Source of the DNA: Sinohyriopsis cumingii
Taxonomy: Eukaryota > Mollusca > Bivalvia > Unionida > Unionidae
NCBI GenBank assembly: GCA_028554795.2
Contig: CM068842.1
Location: 48,009,574-48,073,573, forward strand
Direction of reading: 5' to 3'
DNA: 64,000 nt
Position 1 is the stretch's first letter, and each line of letters begins with the position of its first letter. Under the pieces are notes generated by a model. The model saw only the letters and a list, made by a program, of their open reading frames with translations, was not told the origin of the DNA and searched no databases. Shown piece after piece: positions 14,401 to 29,400 of this stretch. The position numbers and the translations under genes were made by a program.

Positions 14401-17400
14401 CTTTCTATACGAAACAAATTGAATTCTTTCTATACAAAACTGAATTCTTTCTATACAAAATAAACTGAATACTTTCTATATGAAACAAATTGAATTCCTT
14501 CTATACGAAACAAACTGAATTCTTTCTATATGAAACAAACTGAATTCCCTCTATACAAAACAAACTGAATTCCTTCTATACAAAACAAACTGAATACTTT
14601 TTATACAAAACAAATTGAATTCCTTCTATACGAAACAAACTGAATTCCTTCTACATGAAACAAATGGAATTCTTTCTATACAAAACAAACTGAACTGCTT
14701 CTATACAAAACAAACTGAATACTTTCTATAAGAAACAAATTGAATTCTTTCTATATGAAAAACACTGAATTCCTTCTTTACGAAACAAACTGTATTCCTT
14801 CTATACGAAACAAACTGAATACTTTCTATGCAAAACAAACTTAATTCTTTCTATACAAAACAAACTGAATTCCTTCTATACGAAACAAACTGAATACTTG
14901 CAAAACAAACTTAATTCTTTCTATACAAAACAAACTGAATTCCTTCTATATAAAACTGAATTCTTTCTATACAATACAAACTGAATTCCTTCTATACAAA
15001 GCAAACTGAATTCTTTCTATACAAAACAAACTGAATTCCTTCTATATGAAACAAACTAAATTCCTTCAATACGAAAATCACTGAATTCCTTCTTACGAAA
15101 CAAACTGAATTCCTTCTATACAAAACAAATTGAATTTTTTCTATATGAAAAACACTGAATTCATTCTTTATGAAACAAACTGAATTCCTTCTATATGAAA
15201 AACACTGAATTCCTTCTTTATGAAACAAACTGAATTCCTTCTATACGAAAAACACTGAATTCCTTCTTTACGAAACAAACTGAACTCCTTCTTTACAAAA
15301 CAAATTGAATTCTTTCTATACGAAACAATGAATTCCTTCTTTACAAAACAAACTGAATTCCTTCTATATGAAACAAACTGAATACTTTCTATGCAAAACA
15401 AACTGAATTCTTTCTGTGCAAAACAAACTTAATTCTTTCTATGCAAAACAAACTTAATTCTTTCTATACAAAGCAAACTGAATTCCTTCTATACGTAACA
15501 AACTGAATTCCTTCTATACAAAACAAACTGAATACTTTCTATGCAAAACAAACTGAATTCTTTCTATGCAAAACAAACTGAATACTTTCTATGCAAAACA
15601 AACTGAATTCTTTCTATGCAAAACAAACTTAATTCTTTCTATGCAAAACAAACTTAATTCTTTCTATACAAAGCAAACTGAATTCCTTCTATACAAAACA
15701 AACTGAATTCCTTCTATATGTAACAAACTGAATTCCTTCTATACAAAGCAAACTGAATTCCTTCTATACAAAACTGAATTCTTTCTATGCAAAACAAACC
15801 TAATTCTTTTTATAAGAATATGAAACAAACTGAACTCTTTTGATACAAAACAAACTTAATTCTTTGTATACAAACTTTATTCCTTCCATAAGAAGCAAAC
15901 TGAATTTTTCTATAGAAAAAACTGAATTCTTTGTATATTAAACAAACAGAAATGTTTCTAGATAAAACAGACTATTTTTTTTCCATATGAAACAAGCTGA
16001 ATTCTTTCTACATGAAACAAACTGAATTCGTTTTACATGTTATGAGCCTTTTCAAGAAAAACCTTGCAACTTTTTAAATTATTATTTTAAAAATTTCATT
16101 TACATACATCCAAATGCAGGACTCTTATAACACATCCAAACAGTCAGATTCTTTCATGAAATAAACTGCTAAGAACAGTTGAAATGTATGATATATGTGA
16201 TTTCATGTAACAATTCTTACTTTGACATGTTCCTGCGCTCTCTCAAGTGTTGACTTGGATACCTTCTGTGATGCAGAAAACAAGTCTGAGTTTGATGTGC
16301 CAAATACAGTTATGTTGAAGTAGTAGGTTGCTGGCAGCTGATGCAATGCAAGTTCAAGCACCTTTAATGAAACAGGCATTTTTTTAATGCAGAAATTCAA
16401 CTACAAATTTCATATAGCAGGGAATGGCATTGGTGACTTTGTTAACATTGGTATATGTTGACTATGGTGTGTATTTTCAGCTAGACATCATATGGCGTGT
16501 ATTTTCAGCTAGACATCATGTACTTTATTAGGTCCTGTTTGAAAAAGTGATTTAATAATCAAATTGATATTTATTATGCAATACAAATGATGCAAGGAAG
16601 TTATGCAGAAAGAAACAATTGTAATGAAACAATGCAATCATCTACACATAGGAGCTTTGTGTGTGCGTGTGTGTGTGTGTGTGGGTGATCTGAAGACATT
16701 GTAGGGGCAGTAGGAGAATGAAAAGAAGGTTTGGTTTGCAACTGGTCTGCTTATTAGGGTTACTGACATGATTTTCTACATGAAATTTGTCTGGTGTTGG
16801 TCAAAACGTTTTTAAAAATTTTTTTTGATGCTCTATCCAATCAAGAAAATACATTACGATATTTAACAGACAATCAGTATCATTAGTAAAAATAGTTAGG
16901 GGCTTCATGCCAGGATGTTCTCTGTCAAATAAGATCAATATGCATCCATTGTAAGTTGATTTTTACATGTAGCTGTTTCAAGATTTTGTTTGGTTTCATT
17001 AACAGAAACAACATTTCAAGGCTGAATTGCATAATTTATTTGTCTTAATGCCAAAATGCCCTCCATTAATTTAAATCAAACTACAGGTACATCTAACAAT
17101 TTTTTGGTGAAAAAAAGTTTACATTTTACTTTATTAATTATCAATCACAGAAGAAGCCATATTTTAAGAGTGGATCAACATGATGCATAATAGGTCTTGA
17201 TTGTTTTTGTTATAACAGTTATTAAAATTCAAAACACCAATGTAAGGATGAATGTGGAAAGGCTGACCTTTTTAGCATCTCTTTCAGCATCACCTTTCAT
17301 AGAATTTGACATGTCAATTAGGAAAAGAATTTCAGTTGACTCCTCCTTCTCACTCTCAAACTCTGGGTAGAAGGTCAACATGCAGGCCTAAAAAAGTAGA

Positions 17401-20400
17401 AAAATCAACAACAGATCAGAATTAAATGCTTTTGTGTCATATAAACTTGTCAGTCGAGTGGGGAGGGCGCATGACATCATTTCATGAAATATTGCATTTA
17501 AATTATTGATGTATTTGTTTCACAAAAGGCCTATCCAACTGCAGTCAGCTTAAACATAGACTTAGCAATTTCAAACTGTGTCAACAGCTTACACATAGAG
17601 AGACCAGTTATTGAAAAATGTGTCAATAGATTACAGCTAGAGAGACCAGTTACTGAAAAATGTGTCAACAGATTACAGATAGATAGACCAGTTATTGAAC
17701 AATGTGTCAACAGCTTAGACAGAGACCAGCTATTGCAAAATGTGTCAACAGCTCACAGATAGAGACCAGTTATTCAAAAATGTATCAACAGCTTACAGAT
17801 AGAGAGTCTAGTTATTGAATAATGTGTCAACAGCTTAGACAGAGACCAGCTATTGCAAAATGTATCAACAGCTTACAGAGACCAGTTATTGAAAAATATG
17901 TCAACAGCTTACAAATAGAGAACAGTTATTGAAAAATGTGTCAACAGCTTAGACAGAGACCAACTATTGCAAAATGTGTCAAAAGCTTACAGATAGAGAC
18001 CAGTTTTTGACAAACGTGTCAACAGATTTGACAGAGACCAGCTATTGCAAAATGTGACACAGCTTACAGAGACTAGCTGTTGCCAAAATGTGTCATAAGC
18101 TGAGACAGAGACTAGCTACTGCAAACTGTATCAGCAGCTAAAATGTGTCAAAGCTGAGACAGAGACCAGATACTGCAAAATGTATCCAATGCTTAGGCAG
18201 AAACCAGCTATTGCAAAATGTCTCAACAGCTTAGAGACAATTCAAAATGTGTCAATGTCTTAGTCAGAGACCAGGCAGAGACCACCAAATGCAAAAGTGT
18301 CCAAAGCTTTCACAGATACTAGCTATCATTGAAAATTGTGTCAACAGTTAAGAGACAAGCTAATTCAAACTGGTTCAACAGATTAGACAGAGACGAGCTA
18401 GAGACCAGCTATTGAAAAATGTGTCCATAGCTTAGATAGAGACTAGCTATTGCAAACTGTATCAACGGTTAAGAGACAAGCTAATTCAAAAGGTGTCAAC
18501 AGCTCAGACAGAGACAATCTATTGCAAAATGTGTCAAAAGTTTAGATACAGACCTGCTATTGTCTGATTATTAGCCAGACTGGGTCTCACATTGATTGGT
18601 CAAGTATGTGCCCGATTGCTTGCTAGACTGGGTCTTGCACCTGTATAGATATGTACCTGGATCCAAAATCCCATCTTTAAATGTCAATATTACTATAGTG
18701 ACCCCTCAGTATAAATTATCTCAGTACAGCACAGTCCATCATAAAACATGGCTATAAACATGAATCCCATTCTGGGATCTATGTTATTTTTTATATTATA
18801 CATCTGAAATCAGAGTAATGTAATCCCATTCACAAAATGCTACAAATTCATGGCACCATAAATTGCATTACAGCCAGAGTGTGGTTTGTACTTACCTGTG
18901 AATCTTTTTCTGTATGCTCTTCCACCCACATTCTTGGCACATGGATTTCTGCAAGTGAAACCTGAAGTTCAAATCCCTCATCCAGCCTGGAGTTCTTTGG
19001 TATTTCTACAACTGCCTTTGTATCTGTTTTCTGACAAAGAATTAATAATTTTATATCTTAATAATTTTACTCAGTGCCTAATTAAATTACTTTATTTTCT
19101 ATACATTAACCTTAACCAATTTACTGGTGTGATCACTCTCATTTAGTAACTAATACATACCTGCATCTATATAAGGCAAGTCATATATTTAAATGCAATT
19201 TGACTATGAAAAGCATTGATGTTAATGGAGTGAATCATAAATATTTATTCAGAAATTTAAGCCAAGATTGATGATTTTATTGTAGATAAAGTAGTAATAT
19301 CAATTATTAAGAATCACCTTGTTTGCAACAACAGTAATAATTCTTTAATAATCATGAGATCTGAGACTATATAATTTTTTATATAATATAGATTTTGTCT
19401 CTTTTTAACTACAATCTGAAAAAAATGTATCCCCCCCCCATACATAATTAGCACGCATTGTCTCTTGCTCATAATAAAAGCTATCAAAGATCCTAATTAT
19501 ATATATTAAACATTTTTACATGTTTTATTGAAACTAGACGACAGTCACTAGAGAGACATAACATGCTCAGCTAATTCAGACAATAAGATGGGATAATTAC
19601 TTCATTAATATGCACAGATCTAAGAAAATTAACTATTCACAGACTTTACTCCTTATCAAATTCATCCAACATCAGAAATATATTTGCTAGAATGTTAACT
19701 AACTCAGCCAGTTTGATGAAGACATCAGTAATATGCGTGGATCTCACACATAATCATAAACACATAAACCAAGAACTTAATGATATAAACCTATTTACCA
19801 AGTTTGATCACAATCCTACAAAAAATGCAAACTCTAGAGGGGAAACAAGCTCAGCCAATGAGATGCATGGTCATCTCATAAATACGCATAGGACTTAAAG
19901 AAAAAGTATTGCAACATTTTAGTTCATTTACCTTGTTTGATTAAAACCTGGTGTGAAATACAGTCTCTCAGCTAGAAAGAAGCTCTGTCAATAACATGCA
20001 TGATCTACTCATTAATATGCAAAGATCACACTCATAATAAAACTCATCTGATATTCTGATAGAAGCCAATTGACCTTATGCCAGAAGGTAGATTGCTCCG
20101 TCTACCGAACACGTGACTTGACAACCTCTTAACCTCCGACAAACATTCTGTGAAAATGGCGGGCGTGATAACATTAAAAGATATGCCAGACGATATTGGT
20201 GAGCAATATTTGCCATATGAAACAACATTGAGACAGAGACAGAAAGCGAGAGCATTTATCCATCGCTTGCACTTCTCTAAGTTACGTTGGTATGCGGAGA
20301 ACTCGCCCCATGGAGAACTCGCCCCCACGTATCTGGAGAAGTCACCCCAGAGTGGTTGTCTCAGTCGCCCCAATTGGTTGGAGAAGTCATCCCAAAACTT

Positions 20401-23400
20401 GTCACCCAAATAACCTTTCTATAACAGAATTAAGTAATCTTTTACGTGATTCCTATATAAATTTTTATATATACGCGATCACAAAAGATATATTAACTAA
20501 ATTAAAGCAATATCATAGTAATATTTATAAGGATGAAATTAAATCTGTATATAATCTAATGAATGACGACAGTATAGTGATTAAAAAGGATGATAAGTCA
20601 AACAATATTATTACTGTGAATCAAGATGATTATGCTAAATAAGTTGAACGTCAATTAGAAATTAAATAAAAAATTTCAACATGCATTAATGAGATCGCTA
20701 AAAATAATAATTCTGTATGTGAGGAATTTGATACTTTCCCTCTTAACATACGTACACCTCAATTCTACATATTACCCAAAACTTGACCATAATTTATCTT
20801 TAAATTTTCCAGGACACCCCATTATATCAGATTGTAATTCATATACTGGAAACTTATCCAAATTTACTGATAGAGTTTTACAACCTTTAATGAAATCACT
20901 TCCTTCATACATTAAAGATACAACTACTTTCATTAAAAAGTTGAAGTATATTCCACATCTATCTGATAATTTCAATCCTGGTATCATTATTATGTAACAT
21001 CACTATATACCAACATTCTGCATGCAGGTGGTATTGAAGCGTGCAAATATTTTCTTGATAACAATCCTAATAATATCACACTATCTATTGAAGATATTTG
21101 TAATAATAATGAAAACTTATCTTGGAAAATAAGTATTTTCAATTTAATAATACGAATTACATACAGATAATGGGTATTAATATGGCTCCTATATACTCTT
21201 CCCTTTCATGAGTGAATTAGAAAAGGATTTTATTCAAAACAAAAAGTTTAATCCATCTCTTTGGTTCAGATTTTTAGATGACATATTTATGATCTGTAAG
21301 CATTTAACTGAAGAATTGAAAAAAATTACTGATATACAATAGACTAGTTGATATCGACAGAAGCAGCTTGTTGGAGGAAAATGGTGGAAGTAAACAGTGC
21401 CTGGAGGTGTGTATAATAGCACTCGCTGATTGATCAATCGAGCAGAATGATTCACAACTGGGGATAGGTCAATTTACCAAGTCTGATAAACAACTAATTA
21501 GAAATTGAGTCACTAAAGTAATACCAAGCCAATAAATAAAAAATCGCCTCATTAATATGTATGGACCTATTTACCAAGTTTGATCACAATCAGGTATGAA
21601 ATATTCTCTCTTGAATGATAAGAAGCTCAGCCAATCAGATGCAAGGACACTTTATTAATAGGCATAGATTTCGCTCATAATAAACTCATGGATAACTTGA
21701 TAATGTAAACTTATTTACCAAGTTTGATAAATATGTGATCTGAAATTGTGTTACAAAAATACTGACAATCTTAGTCAATTAAATGAAATATCACCTCATT
21801 AACATTTTGCATGGAGCTCACTCATAACTGTATTCATATGAAGCCTACTTACCAAGTTTGATCAAAAACCAGATCAGAAATACAATCTTTTAAGCGGTAA
21901 CAAGTCATGCCTATCATACACAAGATCCTGGTCATTATCTTTCTCTGCGAAACTCTGGATGATATAAGCCCATATTCCAAGTTGATCAAAGCTGGATAGG
22001 AAACAGCCTCCAGATGGGTAACAAGCAATTGTTGATGAATGGCATAGGAACAGCCTCCAGATGGGTAACAAGCAACTGTTGATGAATGTCATACAGCTGC
22101 AGGACCACAGTAAAAGCTCACTTGACCTTAAGGCCAGGTGATCCAAAAACACAAGGACATAAACTGACTATTCTTGCATATCTCGAATGTCAATATTTAC
22201 TTTGCTTTTTCTACAATCACAGAAAAAATGCTGTTATTTTCTAACTGCTGACAAAATATACTACGAAATATTTCAGAAAAAACTGAATTAAATTTACTTA
22301 TTTCTATTCTATGCTACCTTGACTTTTAATCTATGAGTTGGTGAGTAGATCTTCCTGATGTCAAAGGGCATCTCAATAGAAACTTGAACTGAGCATTCAC
22401 ATCTTTTGTTGTCCTTTATTTTCACAGAATGAAGGCTTTCCTATAATAAGAATTTTGTACAATATATATTTTTGTATAACCTGCTCTTTCATGGTATGAT
22501 TCCTCATTCTAACCTAATCTTACCCTTGCCTTAGCCCAACCCAATGCCAAAGTAGGACAATGTCACTTACCTCTGTGATGGGTGAGTAGTATTTCTCCAG
22601 ATGTTGTCAGTTATCTAGTTCCAATAACTGTACATCCAGCAAGTTTTGAGAAATTGTCATGAGCTAAATTTAAAGACCACATAGTACTGACAGCTATGCA
22701 AAAAACAGCAACAACAACATTGTTGTAAAAGAGAAACCTATATCCTGCCTAAGCTTGATAGGAAAGACAACTGGAAATGACATCCCACATGTTGATACTT
22801 TTTTACACTGATCATTCTAAACAAAGCCTGAATGTCGTGTACATCAAATCCCTTCAGGAAGAGTCAGATAGTACAATATACAATTACAGTAGTCCCCCTC
22901 TTGAATGTCCCCCCCCCCGACCAGCAGCCACCTGCTTCTTATGGCCAGAATCACTTGGCACTGATAAGTTTTTGTTCAAAAGTACCCCTTAAGAACGGCC
23001 ACCCTTCTAACATGACCAGCGGAAAGCATATTAGTACAAAAATGTAAAATGTTTCCCTCACAAGCAGCCACTATTTCAGATGTATCCAGAATCAATAATT
23101 AGTTCATATTGTGATGTCAGGTAAGTAATCAGATTATCTCTATTGTCCATACATGTCTCCCAATGTCAAGTTTCCATTATTGAAAGAAGTGTTGACTAAA
23201 GTACATGTAACACTAAGATTAATATTATATCATTGTCTATAAAAGCTGACATTTATAGGAAATGGGTTCAACAATGTTATGATAGAGTTTTGGGCTTCAC
23301 ACATCTGTTGAGCTCTTTGATGATTACAACTGGACATAATTGTCAAGATCATAACAGAGTCAGCATAGGGTAAAAACAGATTTTGTGCATTAACACACAC

Positions 23401-26400
23401 ACTGAAAAATTACCTTGAACAAAACAGGGTACCACACAAAGACCCCAAAAATCACGTGACAACACATTTATCACTTCCTTTATGAAGAAGGCATTTCGTC
23501 CACTCTACAAAAGTTTCATCTGCATAATTAAATCACATACAGTTAGCAACATCCAAAGAAATCATTACAAAACATTAACATGTTATCATGTAAATGGAGA
23601 CATATTATTTTAGAAGAAAGTCAGTTATTCTACTCAACGACATCGGATGAGGTGGGAAGGGGGGACTTGCTGAACAATTTTATGTAAAAAAGACTCGAAG
23701 ATAACAATTTTATTTTGAAAAGACTTGAATAAACAATGTCATAACCAATAAGGAGGTTCTTCAGCAGCAGTGGGAAAATGAAGAAAATGGAAAGAGAATT
23801 ATATATGTACCAAGATTTAAATGACATTTTTGCAATGAGCATGACAACAATAATATCCACTTGCATATCATGCATATGCCAAGAATAAGAATGATTAATG
23901 TATATCCAGTTGAAATAAGTTGATTCTTAAGACAAGAAGAACAGTATAATAATTAATATTACTTTTAAACGAAGATAATAAATGAAGATATTAAATGCTC
24001 TGAAGTATGCAGCTTTCTTACTACATTCATTACATATACTTCTCACACAAAATTTAGTCCCCCTCTGGAAAGGCCACCCATCTTAAAAGGCCACTTTCCC
24101 GGTGCAAAAGGGGTAGCTGTATAAGAAGGGGACCATTGTATAACCTTCTATAAACTAAAGCCATCAGTTAAGGGTTTCTGATCAAGGTTTTAGGAATGAA
24201 AGACATATTCCCTCAAAATCAAAATGTAAGCATGAATTACCAATTCTTTATGATGAAAAAATAATAAATGTGATCAGTCAAAACTTTTGCACACAATTAT
24301 CTTTTTAACAATAAATTTATTATTGAATGTACTTTTGCATTTTATCATGGCAAAGTATTTTAACCTGTTCTGCAAAAATCAGATAGTTAAAAACTACTTT
24401 TATATCCTGTGTTAGTTTTACATTGCTGCAAATAGATGCAAAATATATCCAAACATGAAATTTTTTGAGAACAAAAAAACTCACAATTGGATACAGGCTC
24501 AGTATTCGAATTAGTATATTGTGAATTCATTGAATTTTTTATCACCTTTCATGCCTTTGCAAATTATGATTTTTGTCAATTTTTACATTTATGCAACTGA
24601 AAAGAATGTCTTCATGTGTCTGTACTGGGATCATTGTTCACTGGGACTTTGAATTTGTGGTTTGTAACAACCTTGAAATCTGCAAACTGCAACCTCATGA
24701 AAATTCCCACAACTGCAACAAGAGCACCATTCTCTTCATGCTTTCCTCAGTTATTCCTATCTCCCAGAATCCCTATGCATATACATGCAAAGAAGTGTTA
24801 TACACATGCAAGCTCTGCCACAAGGGAATGTGACAAAATTATAAACCTACTGTACACATCCCAATATAATAACAAAAAATAACAACTGCTAAGCAGAGGT
24901 TTCTCACTTTACAGTGCTACCTTAAATTACACAGTAGGTGGAGTTCAAATCCTATTTCTATAGAATTTAAGAAATTACTATATATTTTAAAATACATTAT
25001 AGTATACTTATTAACGAGACACCCCAACATCCACCACTGCTCTACCCTGGGAATGGATCAAAATTCTAAATCCAAGCAAATCTACCAGTCAGACCATTCA
25101 CAACTTACAACATGGTTTAAGGTCTTTAACATATACATCCATGTATAAGATCTGCCATTGTTTAATGTAGTGTATAATCAGTGAAACAAACAACATACAC
25201 CATGATCTGCTGTTGTCATGGAGTAGTCACCATTAGAATGATGCAATTTAGAATTTTGTATTATTTTCATGTGAACTCTTTGAGTAATCTGAGTTCCCTT
25301 GCATATAATGTTTTTATTATAAAAATTGCCTTTCCTCAAACAGCCCCTAGGAAATTACAAATGGGCAAAATATAAAGTTTTAGTGGTATTGAATTTACAA
25401 TCATACTTAAGTATTATGTGTGTTTATATGCTAAGCAATGTAAAACACAAATGGGATCACTTTATTTCAACAAAAAAGGATCATCAAAACACAAACAAAA
25501 TGAAATGTGATTGCTATATACCAACAGAAAGGGATTATAAAACTGCAAATAATAAATAAAATGAAGTACATTTGATAGTAACATATATCAGTTCAATAAA
25601 ATTACAAACTAAACATCATCGCAGTAATTCTTAAAAACAACATTCAGCAGTCCTTCTAGCTAGTCAACAGCATAACATCATTGATAAAATGGGGACTGCT
25701 AAATCTCTCAATCATAAAATATTTGTATGTATAAATATTTTAACAAATTTAGCAAATGAACTAATTTCTGCTAACATTTTAAAATCGGATGAAAAGGTCA
25801 AAAAGTATGGTGGTATTGAGACCAATGAGTATGGGAACACGCAGTTTTTTAACCAGGGTTGGATATCAATAGCCACCATTTCATAGGTGCCCTGCTATCA
25901 CCAATTTTTATTCTTACAAATTGGTAATGCAGTGAAATTTCATGCAACTAATATAATTAAAATCAAGTCTCACACTAAATGCAAAGACACTAAAATGTTG
26001 TTATTAACGGTATTTGTAATCCTGGTTCTAGAACCACAAACAGTTTTCAACACTTAAAGAATACATATTATGTTCTTTTTATTACAATTTTTTTTAATGA
26101 ATACAAGTTTAGTGAAAGTTATTCACTCACTAAATTCAGTAAAATTTAATGCTTGCTAATATTTTTGTGATTTACAGTAACTTCAACAAGAAACAGACTC
26201 CTTATGTAAAGTGGCATGCTGACTATATACGTTCTTGCTTTGTGCTGTTTCTAGGTTCTAAAAAAGTGTCATATATAGTTTCGTTTTTTATAAAAGAGGG
26301 TTATACTATTGATAGTTAACATTATATACAAACTTACCCATAATTTAGCAATGCCACATTGCTAGGACCTTAATCAAAAGTGTAATATTTAATTTTATGG

Positions 26401-29400
26401 CATGCTATCATAAAACTAATACAAACATTATGGGATTAATGTTTATCACCTGTGTTTGCTGAGCTAGTGCCGCATCCTTTAGCCATGGGGCCACAGAAGA
26501 TGGTAGATAAAAACATACATTATCTCCAGAGACTTGCAGTTCAGTAATGAAGGTAATTTTAATTAGGACATCACTGTTGGGTGGTAAATTACCAACACTG
26601 ACAGAGAATACATCCTGTAAAGGAAGAATTAAATAATGAACTAAACATATGGAATTTTTCTTATGTAACTATTGTTACTTATACAATTCTTATAAAAGCA
26701 TATTAAAGATTTATTTTCAAATTTAACTAGAAAAAGCTGTCACAGTACTAAAATCTCCAAACTGTAAACTTGTACTCTTTTTGGAGTACTTGTGAAGACT
26801 AGGTGTATTTGTTCATCTTTATATCAGATCAATTACAGCTATACATTATGAAACATTATAAATTTGGAGATTTTATGGGATCATTTGTTTTTAAATGTGA
26901 TGTTACCTTTTTATAAACTCTACATCTGAATAATTATTTAGTTATGGGTTGGGGATCTCCACAGTTTCCAACCTGTGACACATGGACCAAGTCTCAAATT
27001 TAGGAAACATAGTTTGTGCAAATATTTGTCAGATACATGAATTCATCTTGTAATGCAATGAATTATAATTACCTAAGGAGGAAATAAAAGTTCTAATAGT
27101 ATGTGTAACATCTATACCTACAGAACTATAACTGACCAAAGTTTCAAGGTGAAAGAGCAGTAAGCTCACTTGCAAATATACCATGAATCATGATCCACCT
27201 ATGAGCTATAGGTCATTTGCAAATTTACCATGAAGCTTGATTGACTTTTGAGCAATAGCTCACCTGCAAATTTTACCATGAATCATGATATATTGTATGG
27301 AAATTTTCAGTGACAGACCTGAATGTTAGAGAATGCTGCCTTGCAACATTATTTTTAAAAGGTCTCAGAGATAATTTTTATTTCAAGAAAACGAAAAAGA
27401 TCGATGGAAATCATTCTTCAACATACAATGCTGAACTGTGAGTCTCATATGATGCAAAATGGGATATAACTGGGTTTAATTATGTCTGACATGATCTTCT
27501 GAATGTAAAACATTAAATTTGGCAGCAATCCTTGCAGTCCTTCAAAAGTTATAAAGAAAAACCAGATTCAGTTATAAAGAATAGGAGAGGATGAAACAGA
27601 ACTGACAGACTAATAGAATCCTTCATATGCATCACTACAGACTAGAATATTCCAAGTGTCAGAATTTTGCATCTGATGCAAGGATGAGGCTGGAATTTCC
27701 TCTCCAACACCTCAGACACAGGCTGAGGCTGGAATTTTCCTCTCCAACAACTCTGATACAAGGCTGAGGGTGGAATTTCCTCTCCAACACCTCAGACACA
27801 GGCTGAGGCTGGAATTTTCCTATCCATCACATCAGATACAAAGCTGAGAATGGACTTTTCCTCTCCAACACCTCTGAAAGAAGGCTGAGGGTGGAACTTT
27901 CTTTTCCAACACATCTGACACTAACACCTCTTATTTTGATTACTGTGACAGAAAGCTCAAGTAAAAATGAAAATCAGGGATTTTTTTGCCAGTTTGTGTG
28001 CACTATTATCAGACTGAAGGTCATGAAAAGACAGCAGTCATGTGATGAAAGATAGTAGTCATGTCATGAAGGATAGAGATATTTATCATTATTGTTCTAC
28101 ACCAGAAAACTGGATCATATGCATATAGGAATGTGAAAAATGGATAACACTATATGACAAGTATAAGTTGCGGCAAAAAAGACTTTTAAAGGCAAGTTAT
28201 TGATGAGCATTATGTCAAACATACACAAACCTTAAACAAGAGTAATTTCAAAAGCAAAGTCCCAATTTTTTTTAATGAAACATTTACTACACCCATCCTC
28301 AACTTCATCCATGACAGTGACCCTGAAGTCAGAACCTGAAATATTTTATGCTTATTATCTCTCAATGCCATAGCTGCATGTGCACAGTTTGGTCTAAACA
28401 TATTTGAAAACTATCACTGTAATTGAAATTTTGCTGCATTAAACCTTCTGACCCCTCCCCTCTTCCAGGGTGCATAGGAAGGGTGACAAATACAGAATTC
28501 ATATCATACATAGTTTTGACAGATGGAAAAAATAAATGTCAAGGTTTGTCAATCTGCACTCAGTGGTTTAGTCATACACAAGACTAGTTGAAAGAGAGCC
28601 AGAAAGACTAAAGAGAGGGTATCACAATATCCTTGTCGAAAGAGAGCCAGAATGACTGAGAAAGGGTATCACAATCCTTGTCGAAAGAGAGCCAGAATGA
28701 ATGAGAAAGGGTATCACAATCCTTGTCGAAAGAGAGCCAGAATGACTGAGAAAGGGTATTACAATCCTTGTCAAAAGAGAGCCAGAATGACTGAGAAAGG
28801 GTATCACAATCCTTGTCAAAAGAGAGCCAGAATGACTGAGAAAGGGTATCACAATCCTTGTCAAAAGAGAGCCAGAATACTGAGAAAAGGTATCACAAGC
28901 CTTGTCGAAAGAGAGCCAGAATGAATGAGAAAGGGTATTACAATCCTTGTCAAAAGAGAGCCAGAATGACTGAGAAAGGGTATCACAATCCTTGTCAAAA
29001 GAGAGCCAGAATGACTGAGAAAGGGTATCACAATCCTTGTCGAAAGAGAGCCAGAATGACTGAGAAAGGGTATCACAATCCTTGTCAAACGAGAGCCAGA
29101 ATGACTGAGAAAGGGTATCACAATCCTTGTCGAAAGAGAGCCAGAATGACTGAGAAAGGGTATCACAATCCTTGTCAAAAGAGAGCCAGAATACTGAGAA
29201 AAGGTATCACAAGCCTTGTCGAAAGAGAGCCAGAATGAATGAGAAAGGGTATTACAATCCTTGTCAAAAGAGAGCCAGAATGACTGAGAAAGGGTATCAC
29301 AATCCTTGTCAAAAGAGAGCCAGAATGACTGAGAAAGGGTATCACAATCCTTGTCGAAAGAGAGCCAGAATGACTGAGAAAGGGTATCACAATCCTTGTC

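Noticed and set aside
13629..15401. Several frames of FCIEGIQFVLYRKNS type
   Set aside because: Translation of the 25-bp minisatellite.
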